Shown piece after piece: positions 22,795-35,484 of a DNA stretch of 64,000 nucleotides. The DNA is from Pseudofabraea citricarpa (lineage: Eukaryota; Ascomycota; Leotiomycetes; Helotiales; Dermateaceae), in contig JAPWGK010000018.1 of the NCBI GenBank assembly GCA_029641185.1, positions 558,001 through 622,000 on the forward strand. The letters run 5' to 3'. The position numbers and the translations under genes were made by a program. Position 1 is the first letter of the stretch. Each line of letters opens with the position of its first letter. The notes beneath the pieces are model-generated. The model was not told where the DNA came from, ran no database searches, and saw nothing but the letters and a program-made list of their open reading frames with translations.

Positions 22795-25497
22795 ATGAGC
22801 TCGGCATCAAGTTCGAGGGAAGGCTCAGAACCTCCAGTTTCGCGACTTCCCACAAGTGCACCTTCATCTCCCCCAGAAATGGAATCAGAGGATGCTGAGT
22901 TGGAGTTTGCAACGACCGAAGAAAAGAAGTTGATGGAGGAGGAGGCGAAAGCCCGGATCGCCAACGAAAAGGCGGAAGAGCGGAGAAGGAAGCAGATGTT
23001 CAAAAAGAAAAAGGATTTTCAAGAGACTAAAGCCGAGAGAGAGCACAAGGCTAGACAATTGGAAGATCTGCTGAACAAAAGTGCTGCATTTTCAGACGTT
23101 TTGACAAAAAAGACCCAAGTCCTTGGTAGAGTCGGGAGTGGCTTCGATGGCAAAGCGCTCGGAGAACACAATCTTGAAATGGCAAAGCAGCCAGAATGCA
23201 TGATTGGCGGGAAGATGCGAGATTATCAACTTGAAGGTCTTACTTGGATGTATGAGATTTGCTTTCAAGGCATGTCTGGAATTCTTGCTGATGAGATGGG
23301 CCTTGGAAAGACAATCCAAACCATCTCGTTGATTGCTTTGCTCCGAGAGAAAGACAACTACCTTGGACCCCACCTCATCATCGCCCCCTTGAGCACTCTA
23401 TCCAACTGGCAGCAAGAATTTGAGAAGTGGACTCCAAGTGTTCCTGTCCTTCTTTATCATGGAACACCACCCCAAAGAGCCGAGCTCCGAAAAGGGATGA
23501 TGAAACATATCATTAATGGCCGACCAAATAACAAGTTTCCTGTCGTCTTAACAAGCCCAGAGATCATTTTGAGAGATAGGGCTGATTTGGCGAAAGTCAA
23601 TTGGGAGTTCATTATCATTGTAAGTTCTAACTTGTTGTTGCCATCAACAAACACTTACTGCTTCACAGGACGAAGGCCATCGTATGAAGAATTCGGAGTC
23701 GAAACTCTTTCGAGATCTACAGACATTCACCTCTGCCACCCGTTTACTCATCACTGGAACCCCATTGCAGAACAACCTCAAGGAGCTCTGGTCTCTACTC
23801 AACTTTCTCCTACCAAACATCTTTACCAATTGGGATGCCTTTGAAAGTTGGTTTGACTTTAGCGACTTGCAAGATGAAGAGGGTACGCAAGAATTTCTTG
23901 CTGATAAGATGAAGCAAGATTTAGTGAAGAAGATTCATTTGATTTTACAGCCACTTTTGCTGCGTCGTGTCAAAGCGGATGTGGAGCATATGTTACCAAA
24001 AAAGAGAGAGTACGTTCTTTTTGCACCAATGACAAAGGCGCAAACAGATCTGTACAATACCATCGGCGACAAATCCATAGATACCCGCAAATACCTCGAA
24101 GATAAGGTGGTGGAGCGCTTGAACAGTGCGAAGAGTAAGCCAGCTGCTTCAAGCAGAACCGATTCAACAAAAGCAACCAAGGCAGCCACTACAGTCACCA
24201 AGGTAGAAGATTCGGATAGCGAGGATGACATTCCATTGGTGCAACTAACACTCAAAGGGAAAACCAATGCTCCAAAGAATGCCTTCGAGAAAATGATGGG
24301 TCGCAAAGCGGTGTCTGGGAATGGAGGATTAAAACGGAAGTCAGAAGCAGCACATTCTCGTCCAGCCTCAAAATCTGCCAAAGCGAGCAGGCAGTCAACG
24401 CCAGCAAGCAGTAGTAGAGGTCGTAAGTTGAGAACAAAACGCACATACAGAGAGGCAGAGGCATCGGAGGAGGACGACTTGAGCGACGATGAGTTTGAAC
24501 AGAAGCTTGCTCAAGAATTGGCTCAGAGCGAAGGAGAAGAGGAGGTGCAAGGCACAGAGCAGGATATCGAGAGGGCAAAGATCCTCGAACTTGCAAGTAA
24601 GTGTACTCTCGCGGCGGAATCTCTCAGCACTAACATTTAGCAGGAAAAGAAATCTCAAGCAAGAAACTTGGCAATCCGCTCATGCAATTACGTTTGACTT
24701 GCAATTCTCCCCATAACTTTTATAATCCTTGGTCAGCAGATAGCGATCTACCAGTTGATGAGACTCTAGTGACCTCATCTGGAAAGATGCTGCTTCTCGA
24801 CCGCCTGCTACCATACCTCTTCGAGCGCGGACATAAGGTTTTGATATTTTCGCAATTCAAAACCCAGCTCGACATTTTAGAGGATTATGCTCGGGACCTT
24901 CGTAAATGGAAGATGTGCCGTATCGATGGTTCTGTTGCCCAAGACTTCCGTCGCCAGCAGATTCAAGAGTTCAATGAGGATCCAGACACGAAGTTGTTTT
25001 TGCTTTCCACCCGTGCAGGCGGTCAAGGAATCAACTTGGCCTCTGCAGATACAGTCATTCTGTTCGATTCTGACTGGAACCCCCAACAAGATTTGCAAGC
25101 TCAAGACCGTGCTCACCGAATCGGACAAACGAAGCCGGTCGTCGTCTTCCGTCTTGCAACCAAGGGGACAGTTGAAGAAGAGCTGTTGTCTAGTGCAGAT
25201 GCTAAGCGCAGACTAGAGAAACTTGTGATCAAGAAGGGCGGGTTCAAGACCATGGGTCAGAAGATGGACGCCAAGGAAGAAATGACCGACGAGCAGCTTA
25301 AGGCGCTACTTCTCAAAGACGGCGAGGTGTATGAGGGATCTGGAAAGGATCAGATTCTGAGCGATTCAGATCTCGAAATCTTGTGTGACCGAAGCGATGC
25401 TGCTTACGCTCGTGCCGAGAAGGGGTTGGGCAACGCAGAAATGTTCAAGGTCATGGAGACCAAAGCTGGGGGATTTATGACGGATATGCAGAATTGA
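22795..25497 (+). CDS. SNF2-family remodeler, HELLS/Irc5/MUS-30 type
   Basis: ATP-dependent chromatin-remodelling translocase of the Lsh/HELLS class (yeast Irc5, Neurospora MUS-30), linked in other fungi to genome stability. Exons are 22795-23619, 23669-24596 and 24644-25497, for 868 residues. An N-terminal charged coiled coil (residues 38-95) precedes lobe 1: [10 protein letters not shown], Walker A DEMGLGKT (166-173), [11 protein letters not shown], motif II DEGH (276-279) and [11 protein letters not shown]. The DEGH box is created exactly at the exon 1/2 junction. An acidic, Lys/Ser-rich insert of about 150 residues separates the lobes. Lobe 2 has [47 protein letters not shown] and motif [13 protein letters not shown]. 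No chromodomain or bromodomain is present, which fits this subfamily. Confidence 0.9.
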
Positions 25498-26281
25498 TTG
25501 AGTATTTATGAAACAGGGGATTGATGTGTACTATACTGGGAGGGAAGGATTCTACATGTTAGGAGTAAAGCGGAAAGGCGTTTGAAGACTTCTCATGTCA
25601 ATGGGTTTAGGTCTACTCTGGGATTAGAATATTGTCGCTGGATTTATATAGAAGTTAGAACTCTATAGCGTGGGTCGGATTTAGACTGACATAGAAATCG
25701 ATCTATTGAGCGTTGGTCGATGTTCAGAAATGAATTGAGCTCAATGAAAACTAATCACATTCACAATAATACATATTTCGACACAGTTTTCCAGAGGCGT
25801 AGCGCTGCTTGTTCTATATAGAGGAATTGCAGCATATTTCTTCGTGCTCTAGCTACATAAGACCCTCAAGTCTCGATTGGTTCAATTCGCCAAAGAAGAG
25901 GTGGGTCGAGGCGTATCGCCCTGACCTTTGGGGTTTAATACATGGTTTCTATTGCTCGACTTCAAAGCTCAGTACCTGCATCATCTCGCCTGCATGATGC
26001 AGCATGCGCGGTGCAAAAATTGAGGCTGCCTCATTGGCAAAGAACCAGCTTTCGTAGAAGTGGTTGATTCGGATCATCACGCTCGATTGATTCGGGTCAC
26101 CCCGCATCAACGAGGCTGAGCTGTCAAGGCACAACTCAGCACCTTCTCAACCTGTATGCAGAACGAGAGATTCATCGTATGCTTACATCTCTAATCGTTG
26201 ATACAATTGCAACAAATCGTCGCTTGACTGCTGCTCATTCGCACATCAGCTTCCACGGCTCAAACCTTCAAATCCCCAACA
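25498..26281. other. intergenic spacer
   Basis: Contains the remodeler's 3' end and the promoter of the SHB17-like gene. No coding sequence or notable motif is supported. Confidence 0.5.
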
Positions 26282-27268
26282 ATGTCAGACGCAAACGCAA
26301 CGACTCCACGAGTCTTCCTCGCCCGCCACGGTAAATTAACCATTTCACACTCCCATTCCTCCCCATAATCTCGCTCATTCAAGTTTCCTCGTCGATACAG
26401 TCTGTTTTCTAATCTCTGCCCTCACCAGGTGAGACCGAATGGACCATCAATGGCCGCTGCACGGGCAACGCCGAGATTCCACTGACAGAGAACGGCATCT
26501 CGCAAGTCAGAGGCACAGGAGAAGTTCTCGTCGGCCCAGGAAAGCTGATCGATCCCTCCAAACTGGCGCATGTCTTCACATCGCCTCGTCAGCGAGCGAT
26601 TCTGACTTTGGATATGCTGCTCGGGCCCACGCACAAGGAGCGATTGGAGAAGGAGGGCCGAGTCAGCGTCACAGAGGACATTACCGAGTGGGATTATGGA
26701 ACGTATGAGGGCTTGAAACCGCATGAGATCAGGGAGAGCAGAGCTAATAGAGGACTGCCCAAATGGGATATCTGGACGATGGGCTGCGAGGGCGGAGAGT
26801 GAGTTGACCGATCCCACGTGCAAACCTTTTCCGCAAGTGAAAACTTACAGAATATCTGTTTTATGCCCATGCCTGGAAAAGAGCTTTCTGACATCTCCTG
26901 TTTGATTCAGGTCTGCAGAAGCAGTGCAAGAGCGTCTCGATCGCCTCATTGCGGAAATCTACAAGTTGCAAACCCCACACATGGATGGCAAAAGCGGCCA
27001 GCCTGCCGATGTCCTGATTGTAAGAATCTCACTTCACTTCTCTCCCTTGCCCTTCACCTTCACCATGTTATGTCTCTGAGTCTCTTCGGAATAGGTTGCT
27101 CACGGCCACATCCTGCGCGCATTCACCAAGAGATGGCTTCTTTACCCCATGAGTTTCAACTTCAACATGATGATGGAACCAGGTGCCATTGGAATCATGA
27201 GCTATGCCCATCATAATGTCGAGGAACCGGCTATTCTAGTTGGCATGACATTTCCTCAATCGAAGTAG
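26282..27268 (+). CDS. SHB17: Shb17-like sedoheptulose-1,7-bisphosphatase
   Basis: Histidine phosphatase of the phosphoglycerate-mutase superfamily. By family it dephosphorylates sedoheptulose 1,7-bisphosphate and so drives carbon from dihydroxyacetone phosphate plus erythrose 4-phosphate toward ribose 5-phosphate in the cytosol. Exons are 26282-26330, 26429-26798, 26911-27019 and 27095-27268, for 233 residues. Catalytic RHG is at R15-H16-G17 (split by intron 1), followed by ETEWTINGRCTG. Then come FTSPRQRAILTLDML, EWDYGTYEGL and the second catalytic histidine in VAHGHILR (H179). Length matches the family. It is not adjacent to the polyol cluster, though its chemistry links to the same sugar phosphates. 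A generic phosphoglycerate-mutase-like phosphatase is the alternative call. Confidence 0.82.
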
Positions 27269-27813
27269 ACAAGATGCTGAGATTGAGCAAGCACGTGCGC
27301 AAGTAGCCTCTAGATAAAGCAACGAGAAATTCCGGAACATCATCTTGAGATCAATCTTACGGAGTGATGGGCCAGGAAGATAACGATTGATGAAAACTCT
27401 AGGATTCTGTCATACAACTTCCTTCGAGACGGTTCTTATTTCAAGCTTCCGAGCGTCGAGGTTTCTGCCAGGCCGAACCTTATATAGAAGTCATGAGCTA
27501 ACTTATAGTAAAAAGGAAAAACAGTTTCATATTCTAGGCACGTATGAAATGTTTCGAAACCGTCTTAGATACATTGACTTCCACTGAGGAATAACCATTC
27601 CTAAGATATAAGCCTGTGCTAAAATAAGCTCGTTGAGTAGCAACCCCCCTGAAACTTCTAGCCCGGAAGTACGTCGGCCTATAATATATATAAAGTCTCT
27701 TGGATGGCCGCAGTTCACAGTAGTGATCAGTAAGCCTTTTGAGAGTTGCCCCTTGCCCTAATTATCGTAGGCTACGGGCTATGATGGTTGAAAAGTCGAC
27801 GAGTACTATCACA
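27269..27813. other. spacer between convergent genes
   Basis: 545 bp, AT-rich around 27380-27690. No gene or repeat recognised. Confidence 0.5.
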
Positions 27814-29212
27814 TTAGTCTTTCAATTCCAGACCTAAAGATGTGGGCGGCATAACTCGGTGGACGGGCTCCTCTCCTTTTTCTTTTGCCCACTCTTCGTA
27901 GCCTCCTGGAAATTTGGCAATTAAACTTTTCATTGTATCTTTGGCCCTATTGGATGGTTATCTATCGACGGTGCAAATCGAGGGAGAGCGTCTCGACATA
28001 CATATTTCGGTATCTCAAATTACCTGAGAATAAGGCCGAACTTTTGAGGTCCCACCGACTTGCCGGTTCTCAGTGGATGAACTTATAACGGGATGATGGA
28101 TCTTACAGGTAGTAAAGCATACTGCGATCATCTTGGTCTTCCTCGGGGGCAGAGACTGGGAAGTAGTGGAAGTACGCTTTCATATATTGTCTCCCAATTA
28201 GGTGACGTATGGGCCGCCAAGCAGCCATTTCTACTACATCTGATTAGTATTCACAATCTGATGACAGAGCTTGCAAGTCTCCCTGCTCTTATGGGGAAAC
28301 ATCTAACTTACATTCGTTGTGGGCATACAAAGCAGCTGCGTCGTAGATGACTGGCATGTTGGTATCGATATTCCACGATGTATTCCCAGCCCAAAGGTCG
28401 CCATGAATGAGACGAGGCTGTATCTGGCGGTCTCCGGTCTCGAGGGGTCGAAGCAAGCGTGGGATGACTTTGTCAAGAATACCCTGACATAGCTCTTGCA
28501 TTTCCTCATCAACCCCTTGGGATTTCTCTTCGGCGTCCATGAACCACTTCATGGAATGATAATAAGATTCTTCCCAAGTGTCATGCCAGATAGTGTACTG
28601 CGGGATAGTACCTTTATAAGTGGGAACATGGAATCCGTACTTGCCATTAGGGGAGAGTCCCTTTGTGTGTAACTCTGCAAGTGTCGATGTGAAGGCTTGA
28701 ATTTCGGGAATCTCATCCGTCATGTTAATGAGCTCGCAGCAGAAGAAATGGATGTCTGGGTCAGATGCATATGTGCCAGTCCCAATGGGCTCGGGCACAA
28801 ACTTGGGCAAAGTCTGGTATAAAGCTGTCATTGAGGCAAACTCTCCGGTGACCATGCCTTTCCCATTATTGCCCTGAGACACCTAGTATCGCTGTCAATG
28901 GTATCCCATGTCAACTTGGCAAAGATCACTTTACTTTGAGGAAGTAAGAACGCGGGGTACCGTCAGGTAATTGAGTCGAAATCTCGGCAGTCCTGGTCCA
29001 ATAGCTGGCTCCATGAGGTTGAATGCTCTCAACTACAGTGCCTTCAGGGAAATCTGATCTCGTCAAGAAAGACCACGAGTTGGAATTGCTCAACGGGACT
29101 TACTCGCTTTGACATTCTCGTCAACGAATTGAATCCATTTTTCATCGACATCGATTGGCTTCCCCCATTCTGCAGGAGTCATCACGTGCAGAACTTCCGT
29201 AGAGGTAACCAT
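27814..29212 (-). CDS. fructosamine/ketosamine-3-kinase family protein
   Basis: Protein-kinase-fold small-molecule kinase of the fructosamine-3-kinase family. Members phosphorylate sugar adducts on amines and so promote their removal (glycation repair), but fungal members are poorly characterised. Six exons: 29212-29104, 29053-28935, 28882-28312, 28239-28107, 28058-28002 (57 nt) and 27946-27814, giving 373 residues. Visible elements: the nucleotide-binding lysine in SYFLKV (K76, at an exon end), catalytic loop RLIHGDLWAGNTSWN, metal-binding IYDAAALYAHNEY, then WRPIRHLIGRQYMKAYF and the C-terminal helix KDTMKSLIAKFPGGYEEW. The last three small exons were placed by frame and by the typical family ending. 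An alternative is a broader aminoglycoside-phosphotransferase-like kinase. Confidence 0.83.
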
Positions 29213-29929
29213 GTCTGTAGCAGCAGCAGAGGTATCTAAAAAAAAAAATCGTTGAAGTTTCCCGTTGGGCCAGTATATACAGCGAGGAGAAAGAGGGAAG
29301 GCAAAGAACGAAGGGAATGAAAAGGGCGCGCGAGCCCCTTGTTGCTGGAATTAGAAAAGGGAAGAGCGTGTAAGCTCGAACTTCTATAGTCGCGATAGAG
29401 TTTTTAGCAGGCTGAGATTGCAAGAATGCAATTATCGCATCGAGATGCGGTCGGGAGTTAGGTCGAGTCGTGTGTTGAGGGCCGCAACATGTCTTTATAA
29501 GCTAGTACAGAGCTTGTGACAAGTGCCGCCAATCCTTTCCTCCCACTCTCTGCTTGCTTCACCATAGCAGCCCACATTTCAATCACGATATAACCCTCCC
29601 GATCCGACAACCAGGTATGACACTATGGGGCCGGTGAGAGCGAATCAACGACTGAAGAAGCTGAGCTGTGATGCCGCCTAGAACTGTGACTTCTTCGGAC
29701 TTCAGGTCACGGCAATAGAGATGTGAAGTGTTTGTGGCACACATCATGCGCATGAGGCTGGGAACTCCAGATTGATCCGATGAAGCGCACGTTGCAATGT
29801 CTATTCCGCAGCTTAACGGCGCGCACTGGTATTGCTCCTCTGCTCCTTCAGAATTCTTACTGCTAGAATACTGCGTGCTTGGTCTTCCGGCATCGCACAA
29901 AGTGTCTAGGCCAACGCCTGCGTGAAGCT
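29213..29929. promoter_or_regulatory. divergent promoter, kinase / NLR gene
   Basis: About 720 bp between divergently transcribed genes, with an A-run at 29238-29248. The minus-strand frame at 29583-29900 shows no domain and is judged a shadow. Confidence 0.4.
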
Positions 29930-32900
29930 ATGGATCTCAAGACCTCCTCTACTGGTGGTAATAGTCGTCCGTTTCTGCCGTCTATCCAAAGTTGGCGCCC
30001 CGGAGGGAACGAAAACCTCGAGGAAAGGATCGGACCCTTAGGACTGAATACTCTGTCCGTTCCATCAGGCTGCTCCGCGAACGCCGATCTGATTTTCGTA
30101 CACGGTCTTGGGGGAGGATCAAGGAAGACATGGACGAAATCAGGTGATGCATCGCTGTACTGGCCGGAGGAATGGCTGCCATACGACGAAGCCTTCCAAG
30201 ACGTCAGAATTCATAGTTTTGGTTATGATTCAAATTGGGGCAAAAGGAGCATTCTTGGCATTCACGACTTCGCAAATGCCCTGCTCAATTCTATTCTAGA
30301 TTCGCCATCAATCCCTCGGCACACAAAGGCATGTTCATTTTCTTTTCATAGAATGATTTGCAGCTTTGGATGTTCAGATGGTTACATCCGTTTCCAGTTT
30401 TTGAAGCACAAGAGACCAAGTCTCTCGCGGATCAGACATTCAGTGCAAGAAGCATTTGGTGTTTCGCTCATTTGAAGTGGCTTATTGGCTCAAAGCCAGT
30501 TGCTTATTTTGAATTAGGCTCCTATTGTCTTTGTCGGTCATAGCATGGGTGGTCTCGTTATTAAGCGAGCATATCTTTTGGCCACAGCAAAGCAGGAGTA
30601 TGCATCGGTAGCATCTCGAATCCAGGGAATACTCTTCCTGGCTACGCCTCATCGAGGTTCCGATTGTGCTCAGGTTCTATCAAACCTTCTCAGTTTGATG
30701 GGCGGACAAAGGCCTTATGTTACCGATCTCAATCGCGATTCCGAAGCACTTCATGCTATCAACGAGGAATTTCCCAGCTGCTGCCAAGACATTCTGTTGT
30801 ATTCGTTCTATGAGACACTACCCACAAGCTTTGCTGTCAGGAAGAGTTTTATTGTCGAGAGAGACCTGGCAACAATGGGATATGCAACCGAACGCAGAGC
30901 TTACCTGAACGCTGACCATCGCCACGTTTGCAAGTACGTTTCTCAAAGCGACCCCAACTATCTCACAGTCAGGAACGCACTTGCTTCGGTCTTAGCTATC
31001 TTGCGGGACCGCTTTACATCATCTAAACGAGATGTTAGCAACGAGCGACGGCAGCGACTCGGAATTTTATTAGGCGTATCTGACGCACCTGAGGACGATT
31101 TTATGAGTGCGGATAATCATCGTATGGATGGTTCTGTCGAGTGGCTGATCAGAAAGGAAAACTTTCAAGAATGGATTCACTACGCCCAGTCACCGATTTA
31201 TTCCATTACTGCCAAACCAGCCACCGGTAAAACTATCTTAATTGGGAAGGTTATCGGACACCTCAGAAAACTTGAAAAGCAATGCAGCTTTTACTTCTTC
31301 AGACACGATACCAAAGAGAAGGCAAATGTAACCTCATTTCTATTGTCTATGGCATGGCAGATGGCTGACTCCGATGAGAAAATCCTGAACATCTGCCTCG
31401 ATATTCTTGGAAAAGGTGACCATTTGAAGACCGACTACCGTATTATATGGCGAAAGTTATTTTTAGAGGGCATCTTCAGGGTATCCAGCGAACACATTCA
31501 CTACTGGGTGATTGATGCGTTGGATGAATGTGAAAACGAGGCAGAAATCATCGCTTTACTCATGAAGGCGGCTGAAATATCTTCTGTGCGCATCTTAACA
31601 ACTTCTCGGAATCGATTTGAGTCTCGTCATAGACTTAAAGAGTCTAAGGTCAACGTGATATCTGAAGCCATTCTTGAGCAGGATAGCATTTCTGATATTA
31701 CGATATATCTTCAGGCAAATATGGATGCTCTCCCTTCTGTTGACATAGATGGCCAGCAATCCATTGTCTGTCAGATCCTCGAGAAGTCAAGGGGGTGTTT
31801 CTTGTGGGTAAGTATAGTTGTTCAGGAGCTCAGGAATGTACATACGTCTACCGACAAACAAAGACTTCTGGACGAGGTTCCTACAGACATGAATGAGCTG
31901 TATTCTCGGATTTTGGACACTATGTCAAAAGCTTCTTACGGAAAAGAGCTCGCGAAAGCCATTCTTACATGGACTGTGTGTTCTACTCGTCCATTAAGAG
32001 TTCCGGAGCTTCACGAGGCTCTTCAGCTGGACCTCAAGGTATCAATCGACGACCTCGAAAATTCGATACGGTCTTGCTGTGGGCAACTAGTTGACATAGA
32101 TGCAAAGGGGCAGGTACAAATTACTCATCAAACTGCTCGGCAATTCCTTCTAAGTTCTAGTACAAATTCGGAGTTTGCAATCAATGAGAAAGAAGGCTAT
32201 CGTCGCTTATTGTTGACTGGTTTAAAATTCCTTAATAATAAAACACTGAAAGGCTCAAGGCATCGGAGACCCAGTTTCAATAGTAAATTCAGAGATGATT
32301 CCGACTTCATCAATTATGCTTCTAATTCCTTGTGCGAGCATGTATTACATGCAACTTCGGCGGATCGAGAGGTTTTTCTAAGCTTAGCCGAATTTTTCAA
32401 GTGTCCCAACGTCCTTCATTGGATTGAATACATTGCAAAACATTCTGACCAACAATTCTTGGTCGAAATGGGGAAAGCTATTGGCACGTTTCTCCAGGAA
32501 AGTCCCGACCAGGCATCAACATCTGCGGATGTAGCATTGTTATGCTCCTGGGCGACAGATTTAGTACGATTAGTGATGCAGTTTGGGCAAAATCTTGAAG
32601 CATATCCTGGGTCTATTTATCATCTTATTCCACCGTTTTGCCCATCGGCAAGTGCTCTACGAAAGCAATTTGGATCATCAGCTCGTAGTATTACCGTTCG
32701 TGGTTTACGAGCCGAGACATGGGATGATTGCTTGGCCACAGTTGTTGACATACTTGAGCAATACTCAAGCCTAGCATGTTCAAGGACACAATTCTCAATT
32801 GGATGTTTTAGTGGTAAGATATTTCTCTTCAAACAAACGACTTGTCAAAAGATTGCTACTCTTGAACATGGCGAGCCTGTGAGAATTTTGATATTCGGCG

Positions 32901-34828
32901 ACGTCAAGAACATCCTTGTTTCAGCAGGCTCAAAATCAGTTCGCATATGGGATCTTGACTCCAAAGCACAACTTTATGTGTTTGCGGCACCTCAGCAATG
33001 CATGGCACTCTCTCTTGACGACGAGGATCGACTTCTCTTAGGAGCTTCGAAGGACCACCGCTTAAACATTTGGGATCTCGCTGGAGGTCCACAGCAGGTG
33101 GTAGAGTGGACCCGCGGCCTAGAAGCCATGGCAATTCGACTTCATCGTCGGCCAACTACTGCTGCATTCGGCATCGACTGTGGGCTTTTGGCGGTCATAT
33201 ACAAAGGTCAAGACATATTGCTATGGTGCCTTGACACTGATGAGCTGTTAGCTCTCTACACCAGAGAGTCTGGCATAAAAGCTGAAAGCTTGGGAAGACC
33301 TTATGGCTCATCTGGAGTGCGATGTCTAGCTTTTGGCAAAGCTTCCAATTCACATCTACTTGCATGTGCCTACACTGATGGCGAACTAGTGCTCTTTGAT
33401 ACCTCCACTGGTGAGGTCAACAAGCGGATTGTGGCATTCGCTCATGTTCTTGTTTGTTCAGATGATGGCTGCACGTTAGCTACAGCTGATCCAGCTGGAA
33501 ATATTCAGCTTTTCAATTTGGAGACATTGCAACTGATATATCGAATTAGTTCGGTTGAGCCTGGAATCCAGGGTCTTACCTTCAGCCCAGACGGTCTGCG
33601 CCTATTTGACATCAGAGGATCGCGGTGCCGGGTTTGGGATTTGACTGATCTGTTGGCGGAAGGTTTGCAGGAAGAATTCACAGACGCGGTCGATGATCCC
33701 AAAAATCCACAAGAGATACCTTCCGAACCTTCTGAGAACGTGATTTTGATCACGTCCATAGCGTGTGACGACAACGGTGAAGCATTCTTTGTCGGCAAAG
33801 AAGATGGCTCTGTTCACATGTACGCTATTGATTCGGGCCTGCCTACTGGAGAGCTTTTCCGTCATGCTTATGGGGTTGCGATTGTTTTTCTACACTTTGA
33901 AGACCAAAGCCACATACTCATCAGTGTTGATTCATCTAGTAGGACCATGGTTCATAGACTGATACGTCAAGGTCATTCTGTGTCAGCAACCCAGGTCCTG
34001 TTTGATTATCGAGCACACGTAGCAGTGGGACAAATTGTCTGCCAACCGGGATTAGAACGCATTCTTATCTGTTCGACAATTTCCGACATGCTTTGGTCCA
34101 TATCTTCGGATAGTAATACAATCTTGGCTACTACTCATTACGAAGACCGTGAGCCTTACCAATGGACGAACCATCCACATAACCATGATCAACTAATTCT
34201 CGTAACTCACAATGAAGCCCATATTCATGACTGGCAAACATTACAGAGGCTTACTGGAGAAACGGGGATTAAGTTAGAAGGGAAAATCATACCCGAGCTC
34301 TCAATCCAAACAATCACCCCCTGCTTTGATGGCACAGTTCTTGCCACTATGTTCAGCGAGTCCAATCAATCCCGTTCCAAATCGAAGCTCGTGCTCTGGA
34401 ACACATCTGATTTCACTCCCGTGTCGACTTCGGCAGTCCCAGTTCCAAGTTACCATGCTTTATCCGATGATATTGAGGTGGTTATTGGGAACACTTGCGC
34501 CATATCTGGACAGTCACAGCGATTAATATTCCTCCATGGTAACCAGTGGGTCTGTGCTGCTGATATGGAGACGGCCAAGACTAACCGTTTCGTGAGGCAC
34601 TTTTTCTTCCCTGCAGACTGGCTGAGCACGAAGAAGGACCTAGGCCTGAGCATGAAAGTAACAAAGAATGGAGACGTGCTGCTTGTGAAGGGGGACGAGG
34701 TCGCTGTTGTAAGGAGAGGACTACTCACGCCTGAATTCGTCGAAGGGGGCGGAGAGAGTTTAGCACCGTCGACAAGAAGACTAGGCCTCGTGCGTGGGCC
34801 GCGGAAGGCTTCAACTCTGATGCCCTGA
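29930..34828 (+). CDS. NLR: SesB-like hydrolase-NACHT-WD40 protein
   Basis: STAND-class nucleotide-binding protein of the fungal NLR type. Relatives act in heterokaryon incompatibility and are proposed to act in innate-like non-self recognition. Exons are 29930-30328 and 30518-34828, for 1569 residues. The 189-bp intron uses a GC donor (AAG|GCATGT), the only join that restores the conserved sequence. Domain 1 (about 40-300) is an alpha/beta hydrolase of the SesB/lipase kind: oxyanion-type HGLGGG (58-63), nucleophile elbow GHSMGG (Ser142), LATPHRG and ADHRHVCKY. Domain 2 (about 345-700) is NACHT: Walker A AKPATGKT (365-372) and Walker B WVIDALDEC (463-471). After a helical region, the last 680 residues form degenerate WD40 repeats (VRIWDLDS, LNIWDLAG, LVLFDTST, IQLFNLET, CRVWDLTD, VHMYAIDS). 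The repeats are not near-identical. No frameshift is seen, so it appears intact. Confidence 0.9.
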
Positions 34829-35484
34829 TCCGAATACCAACATTCGAGACTGGTAGCATATTCTACAGTCTAGTTCAGGCAAGACTTTCTTCTCGTGGCA
34901 GGAGAGCTGAAGAGATTCTTAGATCTCGGGGATAAAGACTTGTTCCTTGGTTTCCTGGCTCTTGATCCTGCTGTTCACGTTCATCTCTCATATTTTTTTT
35001 AGCATTTATATCTTTATCTTATCCTCTCAAGGCTCCACATGTATGGAGTCCTTGTGTCGAAGTAAATAAGGGCAAATTCATAATATACTATCACCATCTA
35101 CTTACACTTAGATTTTACGTTCTCCTTAACGGGTTAAACTTCCACTAACCATCCTACGGGTATGTACGATCTCCTTTTATTGACTAAGCTATTTTCCCTT
35201 ACTCGCTTTCAAGCTGTTTTGACATTTACATATTTGAGACCGAGTACCGATATTTCTCCTGGAATCTCAAAGTCCACATCTGCAAACAAACTTGTTGAAG
35301 ATGGCTCGATTGTAGAAAGTTAAAAACATGTACTTCATCTTTTGCCAGCCCCGAAGGTGTATATTTTCAAATATGCTTGCTTAATGCTACGTATTTAGAA
35401 ACCAGCAGTAAAGATGCCATATTACCCAAATAAACTTCATCCAGAGTTCGTCTCTTTGAACGAATAATACCAGAAACGTTCAAT
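34829..35484. other. spacer between convergent genes
   Basis: 656 bp, AT-rich, holding the 3' ends of the NLR gene and the RpiB-like gene. Nothing else recognised. Confidence 0.5.

Noticed and set aside
29583..29900. 105-residue minus-strand open frame upstream of the NLR gene
   Set aside because: No motif or good start context; it occupies the divergent promoter.
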